A DNA stretch of 57,144 nucleotides, taken from contig NZ_SRIF01000009.1 in assembly GCF_004681185.1 (NCBI RefSeq), positions 82,722 through 139,865 on the forward strand, given 5' to 3'. The notes below the pieces were generated by a model that saw nothing but the letters and a program-made list of their open reading frames with translations, was not told where the DNA came from and did no database searches. Positions 49,532 through 57,144 of the stretch are shown piece by piece; position 1 is the stretch's first letter, and every line of letters starts with the position of its first letter. The DNA is from Haloarcula amylovorans. GTDB taxonomy: Archaea; Halobacteriota; Halobacteria; Halobacteriales; Haloarculaceae. A program made the position numbers and the translations under genes.

Positions 49532-50845
49532 TCACTCCCAGGACATCGCAAGTTCACCGTGCTCGTCGAATACCCACTGTTCGTCTTCGTGGATCTGGAT
49601 GTCGTCGCGATCAGTGAGGTCCTCGGCAACCGGTTCGGATACCCACAGTTCTTCGGGCTCCATCGTGTTCTTGATACGGGCGATTCGGAGGTCACCCGCG
49701 CTGGCGACACCAGTCATCGACGCCGAGAGTATGAACGCCGTCGCGTCGCTCGGAACGACGAACGGGAGTTTCGCCCGGTTCGTTTCGCCGCTGGTCACGA
49801 TGTTGACGTACGTGTCCTCGAAGTCGACGGCCGACGCGATGTCGCGGTGGACGAGGTCGGCGAGGCCCATTCCGAGGGCGTTGCCGTGGGATGCCGGTGT
49901 CAGTGACCGCACGTAGATTCGAGTGATGGACGGCTCGTCGACCTCCGCCTGATTGTGGAACCTGACCCGACCGATGACGTTCGTATCGAGTCCAGTCCCA
50001 CTGATCTCCTTGCCCATCGCGTCGACGACGAGCAAATCGAGGTCGTCGACGGGGAGTTCTGGGAAGAACTCTTTCGAACGCTCTAGCAGTTTCGGCTCCT
50101 CCTCTAGGAGGTCCGGTGCAGAGACGCCGTGAATCTCAGCGGCCTCCTCGGCGGTGTTCTCGATGATACCCACGCCACCGACAATCGGTGTCTCTTCGAT
50201 GAGGATATCGGCCCACTCCGGGATGACCTCGTGGAATCCGCGCTCCAGTGCGGCGTTGTGCATGTTGTCGGCACCGCGTTGCTTGCCCAGCCCGACGACG
50301 GCCATCTTACAGAGCCCGCTCTCGACGTCTCCCTGAAAGTCTGTGTGGAGTTTGATGCGGTTGGCGAGCAGGACTGCGTCGGCTTCGAGCGCGTCTTCGG
50401 CGGCGTACACCGGCCGCCCGGTCGAGTCGGTTCCCACCTGTTCGACGGCGAGTGAGGACCGAATCTCACAGCCGAGTCGGTCGGGTGTGATACCGAGCGT
50501 CGCGAGCGTCTCGCGCTGGCCCTCGGGGGTCGCGCCGCCGTGGCTGCCCATTGCGGGAAACACGAACGGCTCGAAGCCGCGCGAATGTAGCTCCGCGACG
50601 ATAGCTTCGAGCACTTCCGGGAGGACCTCGATACCTCTGCTTCCGGCGGTAATGCCGACAGTGCTCCCCGGTTCGAGGTCGCCGAGCTCGGGGATGTCGG
50701 TCACGGCATCGATCGAGGCCTCCGTGACGTCCGAGACGGTGGGATGGTCCCGGGTGCAACTGACACGGTAGGCACGGGGAAGGTCGGCTACGTCGGCGTC
50801 GTTGGCCGCCTCCAAACGGTCTCGGTCTGGAAACTCGAACTCCAT
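49532..50845 (-). CDS. LarA/DUF2088-family racemase or epimerase homologue
   Basis: The 437-residue protein belongs to the lactate-racemase (nickel-pincer nucleotide) superfamily: TAGSRGIEVLPEVLEAI, FPAMGSHGGATPEGQRE (His102), IKLHTDFQGDVESGLCKM (His167, Lys180) and VVDAMGKEISGTGLDTNV. These positions correspond to the His and Lys that bind the pincer cofactor or do proton transfer in LarA. Known homologues racemise lactate, malate or other 2-hydroxyacids. It diverges from a four-carbon acid-sugar kinase gene, which suggests C2 epimerisation of threonate/erythronate-type acids. No larB/C/E maturation genes are in the window. Confidence 0.82.
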   Translation of the reverse strand: MEFEFPDRDRLEAANDADVADLPRAYRVSCTRDHPTVSDVTEASIDAVTDIPELGDLEPGSTVGITAGSRGIEVLPEVLEAIVAELHSRGFEPFVFPAMGSHGGATPEGQRETLATLGITPDRLGCEIRSSLAVEQVGTDSTGRPVYAAEDALEADAVLLANRIKLHTDFQGDVESGLCKMAVVGLGKQRGADNMHNAALERGFHEVIPEWADILIEETPIVGGVGIIENTAEEAAEIHGVSAPDLLEEEPKLLERSKEFFPELPVDDLDLLVVDAMGKEISGTGLDTNVIGRVRFHNQAEVDEPSITRIYVRSLTPASHGNALGMGLADLVHRDIASAVDFEDTYVNIVTSGETNRAKLPFVVPSDATAFILSASMTGVASAGDLRIARIKNTMEPEELWVSEPVAEDLTDRDDIQIHEDEQWVFDEHGELAMSWE

Positions 50846-50948
50846 AGATACACGTACTAAAACGCATCCGAACCTTATGTTTTGTCCCTCGCTTGGGTGC
50901 CGGTGCCCGTGCGAATGTTTCTTTACACAGCGCCGCACCATACGTACC

Positions 50949-51005
50949 ATGGACACGCGTATTCCAGCCCAGCGTACGCGCTCACGGCAGGGGGACCGAC
51001 GATGA
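50949..51005 (+). CDS. 18-codon leader ORF coupled to the acid-sugar kinase
   Basis: MDTRIPAQRTRSRQGDRR starts 20-28 bases after CTTTACACA (50921-50929) and its TGA overlaps the kinase ATG (ATGA). A leaderless ribosome would translate this basic peptide and re-initiate on the kinase. It is probably a coupling device and not a functional protein. Confidence 0.35.
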   Translation: MDTRIPAQRTRSRQGDRR

Positions 51006-52270
51006 CCCGATGTCTCGTCGTCGCAGACGATCTGACCGGGAGCTGTGACGCTGGTCACGAGTTCGCGAGACGCGACTACGACACCAACGTCGTCCTCTCC
51101 GCACAGCCCGACACGACGACATCGGGAGACGTCGTCGTGTACAACACCGAGTCACGCTATGTGGAGCCTAATGTTGCCGCCGAGCGCGTTCGAGCAATCT
51201 TCGAGAACACCGACCCCGAAGCCGCGTTCAAGAAGGTCGATTCGACCCTTCGCGGAAACGTCCGCGTGGAGGTCGACGCCGCGACGCAAGCGATCGATCC
51301 CGACCTCGTCATCGTCGCGCCGGCGTTTCCGGACAACGGGCGTCTGACAGCCTGTGGATATCACCTCGTCGACGGCCAGTTGGTAACCGACTCACCGCCC
51401 GGCAACGACGAAGAGCGACCACCCACACACGACTCGCTTCCCGAATTCTTTGCGTCGAGTGAATATCCCGTCGAGCAGATTGGTGTCGAGACCGTCGCCC
51501 GCGGCGCGGCCGCCGTGTGTGAAGCCTTCGAGTCGGCGACCTCGACGAGCGGTCCCGTCATCGTCACCTGTGATGCCGTAACGGACAGTCACCTCGCGAC
51601 ACTCGCCACCGCAGCTACCGATCTCTCCGAGCGATGTCTGTACGTCGGTAGTGGTGGTCTCGCCCGCCACATTTCCGTCCCAGGAACACCATCTGGCGCA
51701 GGAATCGACGTCGACCAGACCCGGTCAGTGGTGGGCGTGTCGGGGAGCATCGCCCCGGAGACGCTTGAACAGGTCGGGGCGGTGGCGACGGACCGGCGGC
51801 GACAACTCGATCTCGAGATGGCGGTCACCGACCCGTCTGGTGCGGGGGCCGAACTGGCGTCTCGTGGACACAGTGTCGTCGACGAACACGGGGGCGTGCT
51901 ACTCGTCAGTGCCGACGCACGCAGCGATGTCGACCGAGCGATGGCAGCCGGTGAGCGGGCGGGCGTCGACGGAGCGACGGTGCGGCGGCGAATTACGGAT
52001 GCACTCTCTCACGGCGCCGCTGAGGTCGTCGGCGATGGACGAGCGTCGAACCTCTTTCTCACCGGCGGGGAGACCGCTCGGGCAGTCCTCGACAGCCTCG
52101 ACGCGACGGCGCTCCGTATGGCTGGTGAAGGCGTCGCTCCGGGAATACCACTTGCGACCGTCGAAGGCGGCGTCGCAGACGGGGCAACGGCTGTTACGAA
52201 AGCCGGCGGGTTCGGAGACGAGCAGGCAATAATTAAGTCCCTCGCTCGTCTCGGTCTTCGTGATGAGTGA
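51002..52270 (+). CDS. Four-carbon acid sugar kinase (DUF1537, DtnK/DenK/OtnK family)
   Basis: The 422-residue kinase opens with the family signature VVADDLTGSCDAGHEFA and KVDSTLRGN. The C-terminal nucleotide-binding half holds VSGSIAPETLEQ, LFLTGGETARAVLDSL and PLATVEGG. Family members phosphorylate D-threonate, D-erythronate or 2-oxo-tetronate at C4. Its stop lies eight bases inside the PdxA-like gene, the classic partner. The start at 51002 overlaps the 18-codon leader. Confidence 0.9.
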   Translation: MTRCLVVADDLTGSCDAGHEFARRDYDTNVVLSAQPDTTTSGDVVVYNTESRYVEPNVAAERVRAIFENTDPEAAFKKVDSTLRGNVRVEVDAATQAIDPDLVIVAPAFPDNGRLTACGYHLVDGQLVTDSPPGNDEERPPTHDSLPEFFASSEYPVEQIGVETVARGAAAVCEAFESATSTSGPVIVTCDAVTDSHLATLATAATDLSERCLYVGSGGLARHISVPGTPSGAGIDVDQTRSVVGVSGSIAPETLEQVGAVATDRRRQLDLEMAVTDPSGAGAELASRGHSVVDEHGGVLLVSADARSDVDRAMAAGERAGVDGATVRRRITDALSHGAAEVVGDGRASNLFLTGGETARAVLDSLDATALRMAGEGVAPGIPLATVEGGVADGATAVTKAGGFGDEQAIIKSLARLGLRDE

Positions 52271-53258
52271 TCGAACCCCCACCGTAGGCGTTACCATGGG
52301 TGACCCTGCGGGCATCGGAAGCGAAGTCATCGTCAAATCGTACCCGACGCTAGTCGAGACGGCAACCGTCGTCGTCATCGGTGACGCGTCCGTCTTGGAG
52401 GACGCGGTAGACCGATTCGCCTCCGACCTAACCGTTCGTCGTATCGACTCGCCGACCGAGGCGGACGCTGACCCCGAGGTACTACCAGTAATCGACCTCG
52501 ACAACGTGGCTGCCCACGAGTACGGCGAGCTTTCGCAAGCGAACGGTGCAGCGAGCCTCGAATACGTCGAGCGAGCGATCGAACTGGCACAGGCTGGCGA
52601 GATAGACGCGATAACCACCGCCCCAATCAACAAGCAGGCGACCCGAATGGCCGGAAGCGAGTACGCGGGCCATACGGGGATGCTCGCGGACTACACAGGG
52701 ACTGATGACTACTCGATGATGCTGATCGAGGACGACCTGACGGTGACACACGTCAGTACGCACGTCCCGTTACGGGAGGCCTGCGACCTCGATGTCGACG
52801 ATGTCGCGTCGACGATCACAGTCACGGCCGACGCACTGCGTGATCTCGGCATCGACGACCCGTCGGTCGCCGTCGCGGGGTTGAATCCACACGCGAGTGA
52901 CGGCGGACTCCTCGGTGACGAGGAAGCGACGGTCATCGAACCGGCTATCGACCGGGTGGCCGAGACAGGTGTCGACGTGACTGGCCCCCTCCCGCCAGAC
53001 ACGGTCTACGTTCGGGCCGCCTCAGGCGAGTTCGATTGCGTCGTCTCCATGTATCACGATCAGGGACACATCCCGATCAAGATGCTCGGCTTCACCGGCG
53101 ATGGCGACGCGGTGAGCGGTGTCAACGTCACGATTGGGCTTCCAATCGTTCGGACGAGTGTTGATCACGGCACCGCCTTCGACATCGCCGGTGAAGGGGT
53201 CGCCTCCGAGCAGAGCATGATCGATGCGGTGTCGACGGCCGTCAGACTCGCTCGATAG
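52263..53258 (+). CDS. pdxA2: PdxA-family 4-phospho-acid-sugar dehydrogenase (PdxA2)
   Basis: The 331-residue protein begins TVGVTMGDPAGIGSEVIVKS and has metal-binding His residues in the family motifs AGHTGML, VSTHVPLREACD, NPHASDGG and SMYHDQGHIPIKM. It oxidises and decarboxylates a 4-phospho-tetronate to dihydroxyacetone phosphate when paired with a DUF1537 kinase, unlike true PdxA of vitamin B6 synthesis. The 8-base overlap with the kinase gene makes the tetronate role far more likely. Confidence 0.9.
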   Translation: MSDRTPTVGVTMGDPAGIGSEVIVKSYPTLVETATVVVIGDASVLEDAVDRFASDLTVRRIDSPTEADADPEVLPVIDLDNVAAHEYGELSQANGAASLEYVERAIELAQAGEIDAITTAPINKQATRMAGSEYAGHTGMLADYTGTDDYSMMLIEDDLTVTHVSTHVPLREACDLDVDDVASTITVTADALRDLGIDDPSVAVAGLNPHASDGGLLGDEEATVIEPAIDRVAETGVDVTGPLPPDTVYVRAASGEFDCVVSMYHDQGHIPIKMLGFTGDGDAVSGVNVTIGLPIVRTSVDHGTAFDIAGEGVASEQSMIDAVSTAVRLAR

Positions 53259-53315
53259 ACACGGTTTCCGTCTGGGACGTAGTCTCAGGTCCGGCGCGGA
53301 CTCTTGCTTGGCTGA

Positions 53316-54014
53316 CTACACCAGTGCGAAGGCACGAACTGAACACCCTCCCGCCCCCTGGACGTTGAGTGGCGGGAAGAAGAAGTCTGCGCGCCGACTA
53401 TCCGCACCGTCGAGGACTCGGTCGAGATTCCGCAACTCCTCGATGGGGATGACGTCGTTTTCGAGCAGAGGCAGGTGTGAGTCGGCTGGGTGGACGTCAG
53501 TCGATGGCCCATGAGCAGGCACCTCGTCGTACCAGCCGCCGACACTCGCCCCCTCCGTCCCGACTGCCTTCGGATCGAGTGAGACGACGTATTCCGCGGC
53601 CTCACCCGTCAAATAGGGGAACTCGAAGAGGTATTCCGGCGTCTGCCCGTAGTGCTCGTCCCAACCCGTGTGGAGCATGACGACGTCACCAGGCTGGATG
53701 TCTGATTCGTAGGCCTCGATGTCGGCGCGGGTAATCGGCTCCTCGGGCTCTTTCGGCGTCAGGTCGATAACGACGCCCTCGCCCATGAACCGCTCGATGG
53801 AGAAGTCGTCGACAGTCTTGCCCTCGGGGATGAAGTGCGCCGGAGCGTCGATGTGTGTCGCCGTATGACTTCGCATCTCGAACCGTTCCATCGTGAACCC
53901 GTCGCGTGCGGCGAGAGAGGTCTGTTCGAGTTCGACCGGTGGAAAACTCGGCCACACCGGAATCTGCTCACTGATCGGATTTGACAGTTCGATGACTTCC
54001 TTTGAATCGAACAT
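53316..54014 (-). CDS. Cyclase-family (kynurenine formamidase-like) metal hydrolase
   Basis: This 232-residue protein has the cyclase-family signature HTATHIDAPAHFIPEGKTVDD, with His/Asp residues that bind metal, and later DVVMLHTGWDEHYGQ and VGTEGASVGGW. Members hydrolyse formamides, lactones or cyclic compounds. Within a sugar-acid island, opening of an aldonolactone or a similar ester is a plausible role, but this is inference. It is convergent with pdxA2. Confidence 0.85.
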   Translation of the reverse strand: MFDSKEVIELSNPISEQIPVWPSFPPVELEQTSLAARDGFTMERFEMRSHTATHIDAPAHFIPEGKTVDDFSIERFMGEGVVIDLTPKEPEEPITRADIEAYESDIQPGDVVMLHTGWDEHYGQTPEYLFEFPYLTGEAAEYVVSLDPKAVGTEGASVGGWYDEVPAHGPSTDVHPADSHLPLLENDVIPIEELRNLDRVLDGADSRRADFFFPPLNVQGAGGCSVRAFALV

Positions 54015-54222
54015 GATAGAGTCGACAATCCACTACAGAATAAGTATTGTGCTCACGCGGATGCGAGACGGAAGTTCGCGCTGCAGTCGGGGACCTCAGA
54101 GATCCTGTCACCTCTAATTCTGCGGAGATACTACTCGTGAGCGACCGATCGGGTTCCCTTCCCTATACAGGGTAGAGGTATCGAGCGTGCCACCAGCGTC
54201 GCTCTCGTATTTGCGTTCCACC

Positions 54223-55260
54223 TCACGAATCGAACGTTATCATGCCTTTGATCGTCGTCGGTTCCATCGCTCGCTGGAACGCGGCATCAACGTCTTCCAG
54301 CGACGATTCGAAGTCGACGATGCCGGCGACGTTCACGGCTCCGTCGGCGAGGAGGTCGATGGCCGCGTCGTACGTGTTTTTGTACCGAAATGAGCCACAC
54401 ACGTCGAGTTCGTTGTCGATGATATCGAGCACGTCGAGGGGAACTTCGGCTTCGCTTGCCAGGCCGACGAGTACGATTTTCCCGCCTCGCCGGACGGTAT
54501 CGAGCGTCGCCTCGATAGAGGGGGGCGCGCCTGACGCTTCGATAACCACGTCAGCACCGACGCCGTCGGTGTACTCCATCACCTCGGCTTCGAGGTCGGC
54601 TTCAGTCACGTTGACGATGCGGTCCGCACCCCTCTCGCTGGCGAAGTCGAGTTTCTCCGCGACGATGTCCGAGACGATAATATCCGTCGCGCCGGCGGCG
54701 CGGGCCACTTCGAGAATCATCAACCCAATCGGACCGGCCCCGGTGACGAGGACTGTATCGCCCGTGCCGACAGCACCGCGTCGGCAGGCGTGAATCCCGA
54801 CAGAGAGGGGTTCACAGAGCGCTCCCTCGGCCGTCGAAACGTTCTCAGGGAGTTCGTAGGCGAAGTCTGCCGGCCACGAGACGTACTCGGCGAACGCGCC
54901 ATCGTGCGGCGGCGTCGCCATGAACGTCACCGCCTCACAGAGATGGTAGTCGCCGTTCTTGCAGTGGGCACACCGGCGACAGGGAACGCCCGGTTCGATT
55001 GCCACGCGGTCACCTGTTTCGAGTCCGGTGACGCTATCGCCAACCTCGACGACTGTCCCCGCGCTTTCGTGTCCGAGGACGAGCGGGTCTTCGACGACGT
55101 ACTCACCGATACGACCGTGTTCGTAGTAGTGGACGTCCGAGCCACAGATACCCACGTCGCTGACTTCGACGAGAACGTCGTCCGGGCCGGGCGATGGTCG
55201 TGGACGATCCGCAAGTTCGAACTGTTTTGGTTCTGTTAGCACTGCAGTGCGCATATCCAT
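54223..55260 (-). CDS. Zinc-dependent sorbitol-type dehydrogenase
   Basis: This 345-residue MDR enzyme is closely similar in layout to the protein at 40423: GICGSDVHYYEHG, GHESAG, structural zinc CRRCAHCKNGDYHLC and GAGPIGLMILEVA with VSD after the second strand (NAD type). It probably oxidises a polyol or the C2/C5 hydroxyl of a sugar acid. Minus-strand TTTTTATAG (55274-55284 region) is a likely promoter. The duplication with the 40423 gene may reflect two substrates of the same island. Confidence 0.9.
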   Translation of the reverse strand: MDMRTAVLTEPKQFELADRPRPSPGPDDVLVEVSDVGICGSDVHYYEHGRIGEYVVEDPLVLGHESAGTVVEVGDSVTGLETGDRVAIEPGVPCRRCAHCKNGDYHLCEAVTFMATPPHDGAFAEYVSWPADFAYELPENVSTAEGALCEPLSVGIHACRRGAVGTGDTVLVTGAGPIGLMILEVARAAGATDIIVSDIVAEKLDFASERGADRIVNVTEADLEAEVMEYTDGVGADVVIEASGAPPSIEATLDTVRRGGKIVLVGLASEAEVPLDVLDIIDNELDVCGSFRYKNTYDAAIDLLADGAVNVAGIVDFESSLEDVDAAFQRAMEPTTIKGMITFDS

Positions 55261-55420
55261 TGTATTACTACGAAACTATAAAAATGGAGAGGGAGCAGCG
55301 GTAGCGATGGTGGCAGTGGTTTTCGCTTCTTTCTGCCGAGGTGTCATGCATTTACTGGTTCGCGGACCGACGGCCTGGTCACCAACGTCTCGGAGTTCAC
55401 CCGTTACGACTTACACGCGG

Positions 55421-56449
55421 CTACCTGTCGTTGGGATAGATCATCTTCTTGAGTCCCTCGTTGTTCTCCATCTGATCGAACGCGGTCTGGAGTCCGTCGA
55501 GGCCGAGTTCGTCGGTGACGAGTATCTCCGTCTCGATTCGGTCACCTTGCAACAGCGTCACCGCGCGTGAGAAGGTGTTCTGCGTGAGCGCGAATACGCC
55601 GACCATTTCGAGTTCTCGATAGTAGAGCTCGAACGGGTCGATTTCGATGCTCTCGTTCTGTGGCGGCACACCGAATACGAGCGTCGTCCCACCGGGAGAC
55701 GTGATCGAATGTGCCTCTTCGATTGTCGCCGGAAGCCCGACGGCCTCGACGGCAACGTCGACTCGGTCGACCAATTCGTCGGCGTGGTCCGCTAGTGCTC
55801 CCTCTGTCGGGTCGACGACGTGGTCGGCACCCAGTTGGGTCGCGATCTCTCGGCGCTCGTCGACGAGTTCGGAGACGATGATCGTTCCCGCTCCGCTTGT
55901 ACGAAACGCCTGGAGCAAGAGCAGTCCGATCGGTCCGGCACCAACGATTACGACGGTGTCACCGCTCTCTATATCGGCCCGGTCGACGCCATGAATGCAA
56001 CAGGCGAGCGGTTCCGCGAAGGCGGCCGCTGAATACGAGAGGTCGCCAATGTCCTGGAGGCACTGGGCGGGCGCACGGAGATACTCCGCGAACGCACCGT
56101 CGAGGATCTCGTCGCCCGCACCACCCATCGAAACTGTGTTCTCACAGAGGTTCTGCTTGCCCTCCTTACAGAAGTCACATTCGCCGCAGGGGATTCCCGG
56201 GAAGACCGCGACCCGATCTCCCTCTTTGAAGTTCGAGACTCCGTCCCCGGTGGCGACCACTTCGCCCGCACTCTCGTGACCGGGGACCACGGGAAACTCC
56301 GCCGGGAACGTTCCGTGATACAGGTGATAGTCGGTCATACACACGCCACACGCCCCGATCTTGATGATTACGTCGTCATCTCCGGGCGTCGGGCGCTCTC
56401 GATCCGAAACCGTGACCTCTCGCTGGTCGGTTAGTACTGCGCTTTTCAT
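55421..56449 (-). CDS. Zinc-dependent alcohol dehydrogenase
   Basis: This 342-residue MDR enzyme has ACGVCMTDYHLYHG, GHESAGEVV, structural zinc CGECDFCKEGKQNLC and GAGPIGLLLLQAF. It is more distant from the two sorbitol-type enzymes, with Thr in place of Ser at the GxCxTD catalytic site. The substrate is likely a secondary alcohol in a sugar acid or polyol. It is oriented with the preceding dehydrogenase but separated by 160 bases. Confidence 0.88.
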   Translation of the reverse strand: MKSAVLTDQREVTVSDRERPTPGDDDVIIKIGACGVCMTDYHLYHGTFPAEFPVVPGHESAGEVVATGDGVSNFKEGDRVAVFPGIPCGECDFCKEGKQNLCENTVSMGGAGDEILDGAFAEYLRAPAQCLQDIGDLSYSAAAFAEPLACCIHGVDRADIESGDTVVIVGAGPIGLLLLQAFRTSGAGTIIVSELVDERREIATQLGADHVVDPTEGALADHADELVDRVDVAVEAVGLPATIEEAHSITSPGGTTLVFGVPPQNESIEIDPFELYYRELEMVGVFALTQNTFSRAVTLLQGDRIETEILVTDELGLDGLQTAFDQMENNEGLKKMIYPNDR

Positions 56450-56702
56450 ACAGATATCGACTCAAACGTGAGCGTGACTGGTTATAAAGATACCGGATAA
56501 ATTCAAGGGTTTTTAATTACGTTTAGAATGACTAGCGGCGTACTCCCTTGCACCCTCACTGTCAGAGGTGTCGAGCTGGCGCTATCGGCTATCGTCGTTT
56601 GCGGAGCCAGTAGCGGCGTGGCGGAAGCGATTCGCTAACGACCCAGCTCGACACTCCGGTTCTTCGAAGACCCGCTCGACAGCACACCGGTCACGAACGG
56701 GT

Positions 56703-57144
56703 TCAGTCCGAGGAGCTACTCACCGTCTGCATCCCGTCTTCGAGGGCGAGTTCGGCGTCCGCGTCCAGTTGCCGCTGGTGGATGGTCTCGCCGGTCTTGG
56801 CGTCGAAGAGGTGGACGTCGCTGTCGGGAATCTCGACGTAGACCGCCGACCCCTCGCTGATCGGGCGCTGGCCGTCCGTCTCCGCGATGAACGGTTCCCC
56901 GTGGTCCTGGTGTGTCGGCTGCAGGTAGACGTAGGAGATGCTCCCCATGGGCTCGACGACGTCGACGACGGCCTCGAACTCGTGGCCCCCGGTCGGGTCG
57001 TCGTGCAGCGTGAGGTCCTCCGGCCGGATGCCCAGGACGAGGTCGTTCCGGCCCTCGGCCGAGGACTGCATCCGCTCGGTCAGGTCGTAGTCGAAGCCGT
57101 CCGCCCGGAGCGTCCCGCCGTCGAGGTTCCCCTCGAAGAAGTTC
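56703..57144 (-). CDS. Sugar ABC transporter ATPase, C-terminal part (edge-truncated)
   Basis: 147 codons are present and the 5' part lies beyond the right edge. The fragment starts in FFEGNLDGGTLRADGFDYDL, matching the segment just after the ATPase core (compare SPSMNFLSVHREG in the 11937 protein), and continues through the TOBE domain (LVLGIRPEDLTLHD, VVEPMGSISYVYLQ). It is therefore a second CUT1-type sugar ATPase whose permease and binding-protein genes are probably outside the window. Confidence 0.85.
   Translation of the reverse strand, partial: NFFEGNLDGGTLRADGFDYDLTERMQSSAEGRNDLVLGIRPEDLTLHDDPTGGHEFEAVVDVVEPMGSISYVYLQPTHQDHGEPFIAETDGQRPISEGSAVYVEIPDSDVHLFDAKTGETIHQRQLDADAELALEDGMQTVSSSSD

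Noticed and set aside
54500..54530. TCGATAGAGGGGGG inside the dehydrogenase gene, resembling the origin repeat
   Set aside because: It lacks the CAC(T/A) half of the repeat, lies within a coding sequence far from orc1 and is isolated, so it is probably coincidental.
1..57144. Insertion sequences, CRISPR arrays, toxin-antitoxin or defence genes
   Set aside because: No transposase, Cas, restriction-modification or toxin motif was recognised in any well-supported reading frame.

Overview
The window is high-GC DNA (with a few AT-rich gaps) from a halophilic archaeon of the class Halobacteria. The evidence is the acidic, Asp/Glu-rich proteome, TATA boxes placed about 25-30 bases before start codons (mostly leaderless messages), Tat-type lipoprotein signals with a lipobox, an Orc1/Cdc6 initiator, an HTH-10 (bacterio-opsin activator type) regulator and small zinc-ribbon proteins. 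An Orc1/Cdc6 gene embedded in iterated origin repeats, a ParA gene and a high density of accessory catabolic genes suggest a megaplasmid or secondary chromosome. The species cannot be named from the sequence.

Left part (1-13.9 kb): on the minus strand, an Ldh2-type 2-hydroxyacid dehydrogenase (cut by the window edge), a split UxaA/SuyAB-type lyase, a YeiH/SuyZ-type exporter and a coupled 45-residue membrane peptide. This order resembles a sulfolactate desulfonation operon. It is followed by a sugar catabolic island: two ABC permeases, a D-2-hydroxyacid dehydrogenase, an enolase-superfamily sugar-acid dehydratase, a GH3 glycosidase divergent from a GH31 alpha-xylosidase, an ABC ATPase and an IclR regulator. 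No substrate-binding protein is visible for this transporter.

Middle (14.5-33.5 kb): a ParA partition pair; a thiamine-type ABC transporter with an AIR-synthase-like protein; a formate dehydrogenase-like cluster (NuoF-like, NuoG-like Fe-S and FdhA proteins) with three small trailing proteins; an APC permease in an operon with a peptide-type ABC binding protein beside an HTH-10 regulator; a decayed zinc-finger gene; a UspA protein; and a coupled membrane protein/zinc-ribbon pair.

Origin (33.5-37.1 kb): an orc1/cdc6 gene lies between two clusters of a repeat with core CAC(T/A)TCGATAGAGGGG. The cluster beyond its 3' end is mostly the TTCG variant. The upstream cluster is all ATCG, and its members face each other across a segment holding a perfect 14-bp inverted repeat.

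Right part (37.1-57.1 kb): a multi-PAS histidine kinase with an N-terminal HTH, then a sugar-acid island. It holds three zinc alcohol dehydrogenases, an SDR, a TRAP transporter (dctPQM), mannonate dehydratase, an IclR regulator, a PfkB-type kinase, a LarA homologue, a four-carbon acid-sugar kinase overlapping a PdxA-type dehydrogenase, a cyclase-family hydrolase, and a second ABC ATPase running off the right edge. Several operons here and on the left begin with very short leaderless reading frames whose stop codons overlap the next start, suggesting translational coupling.
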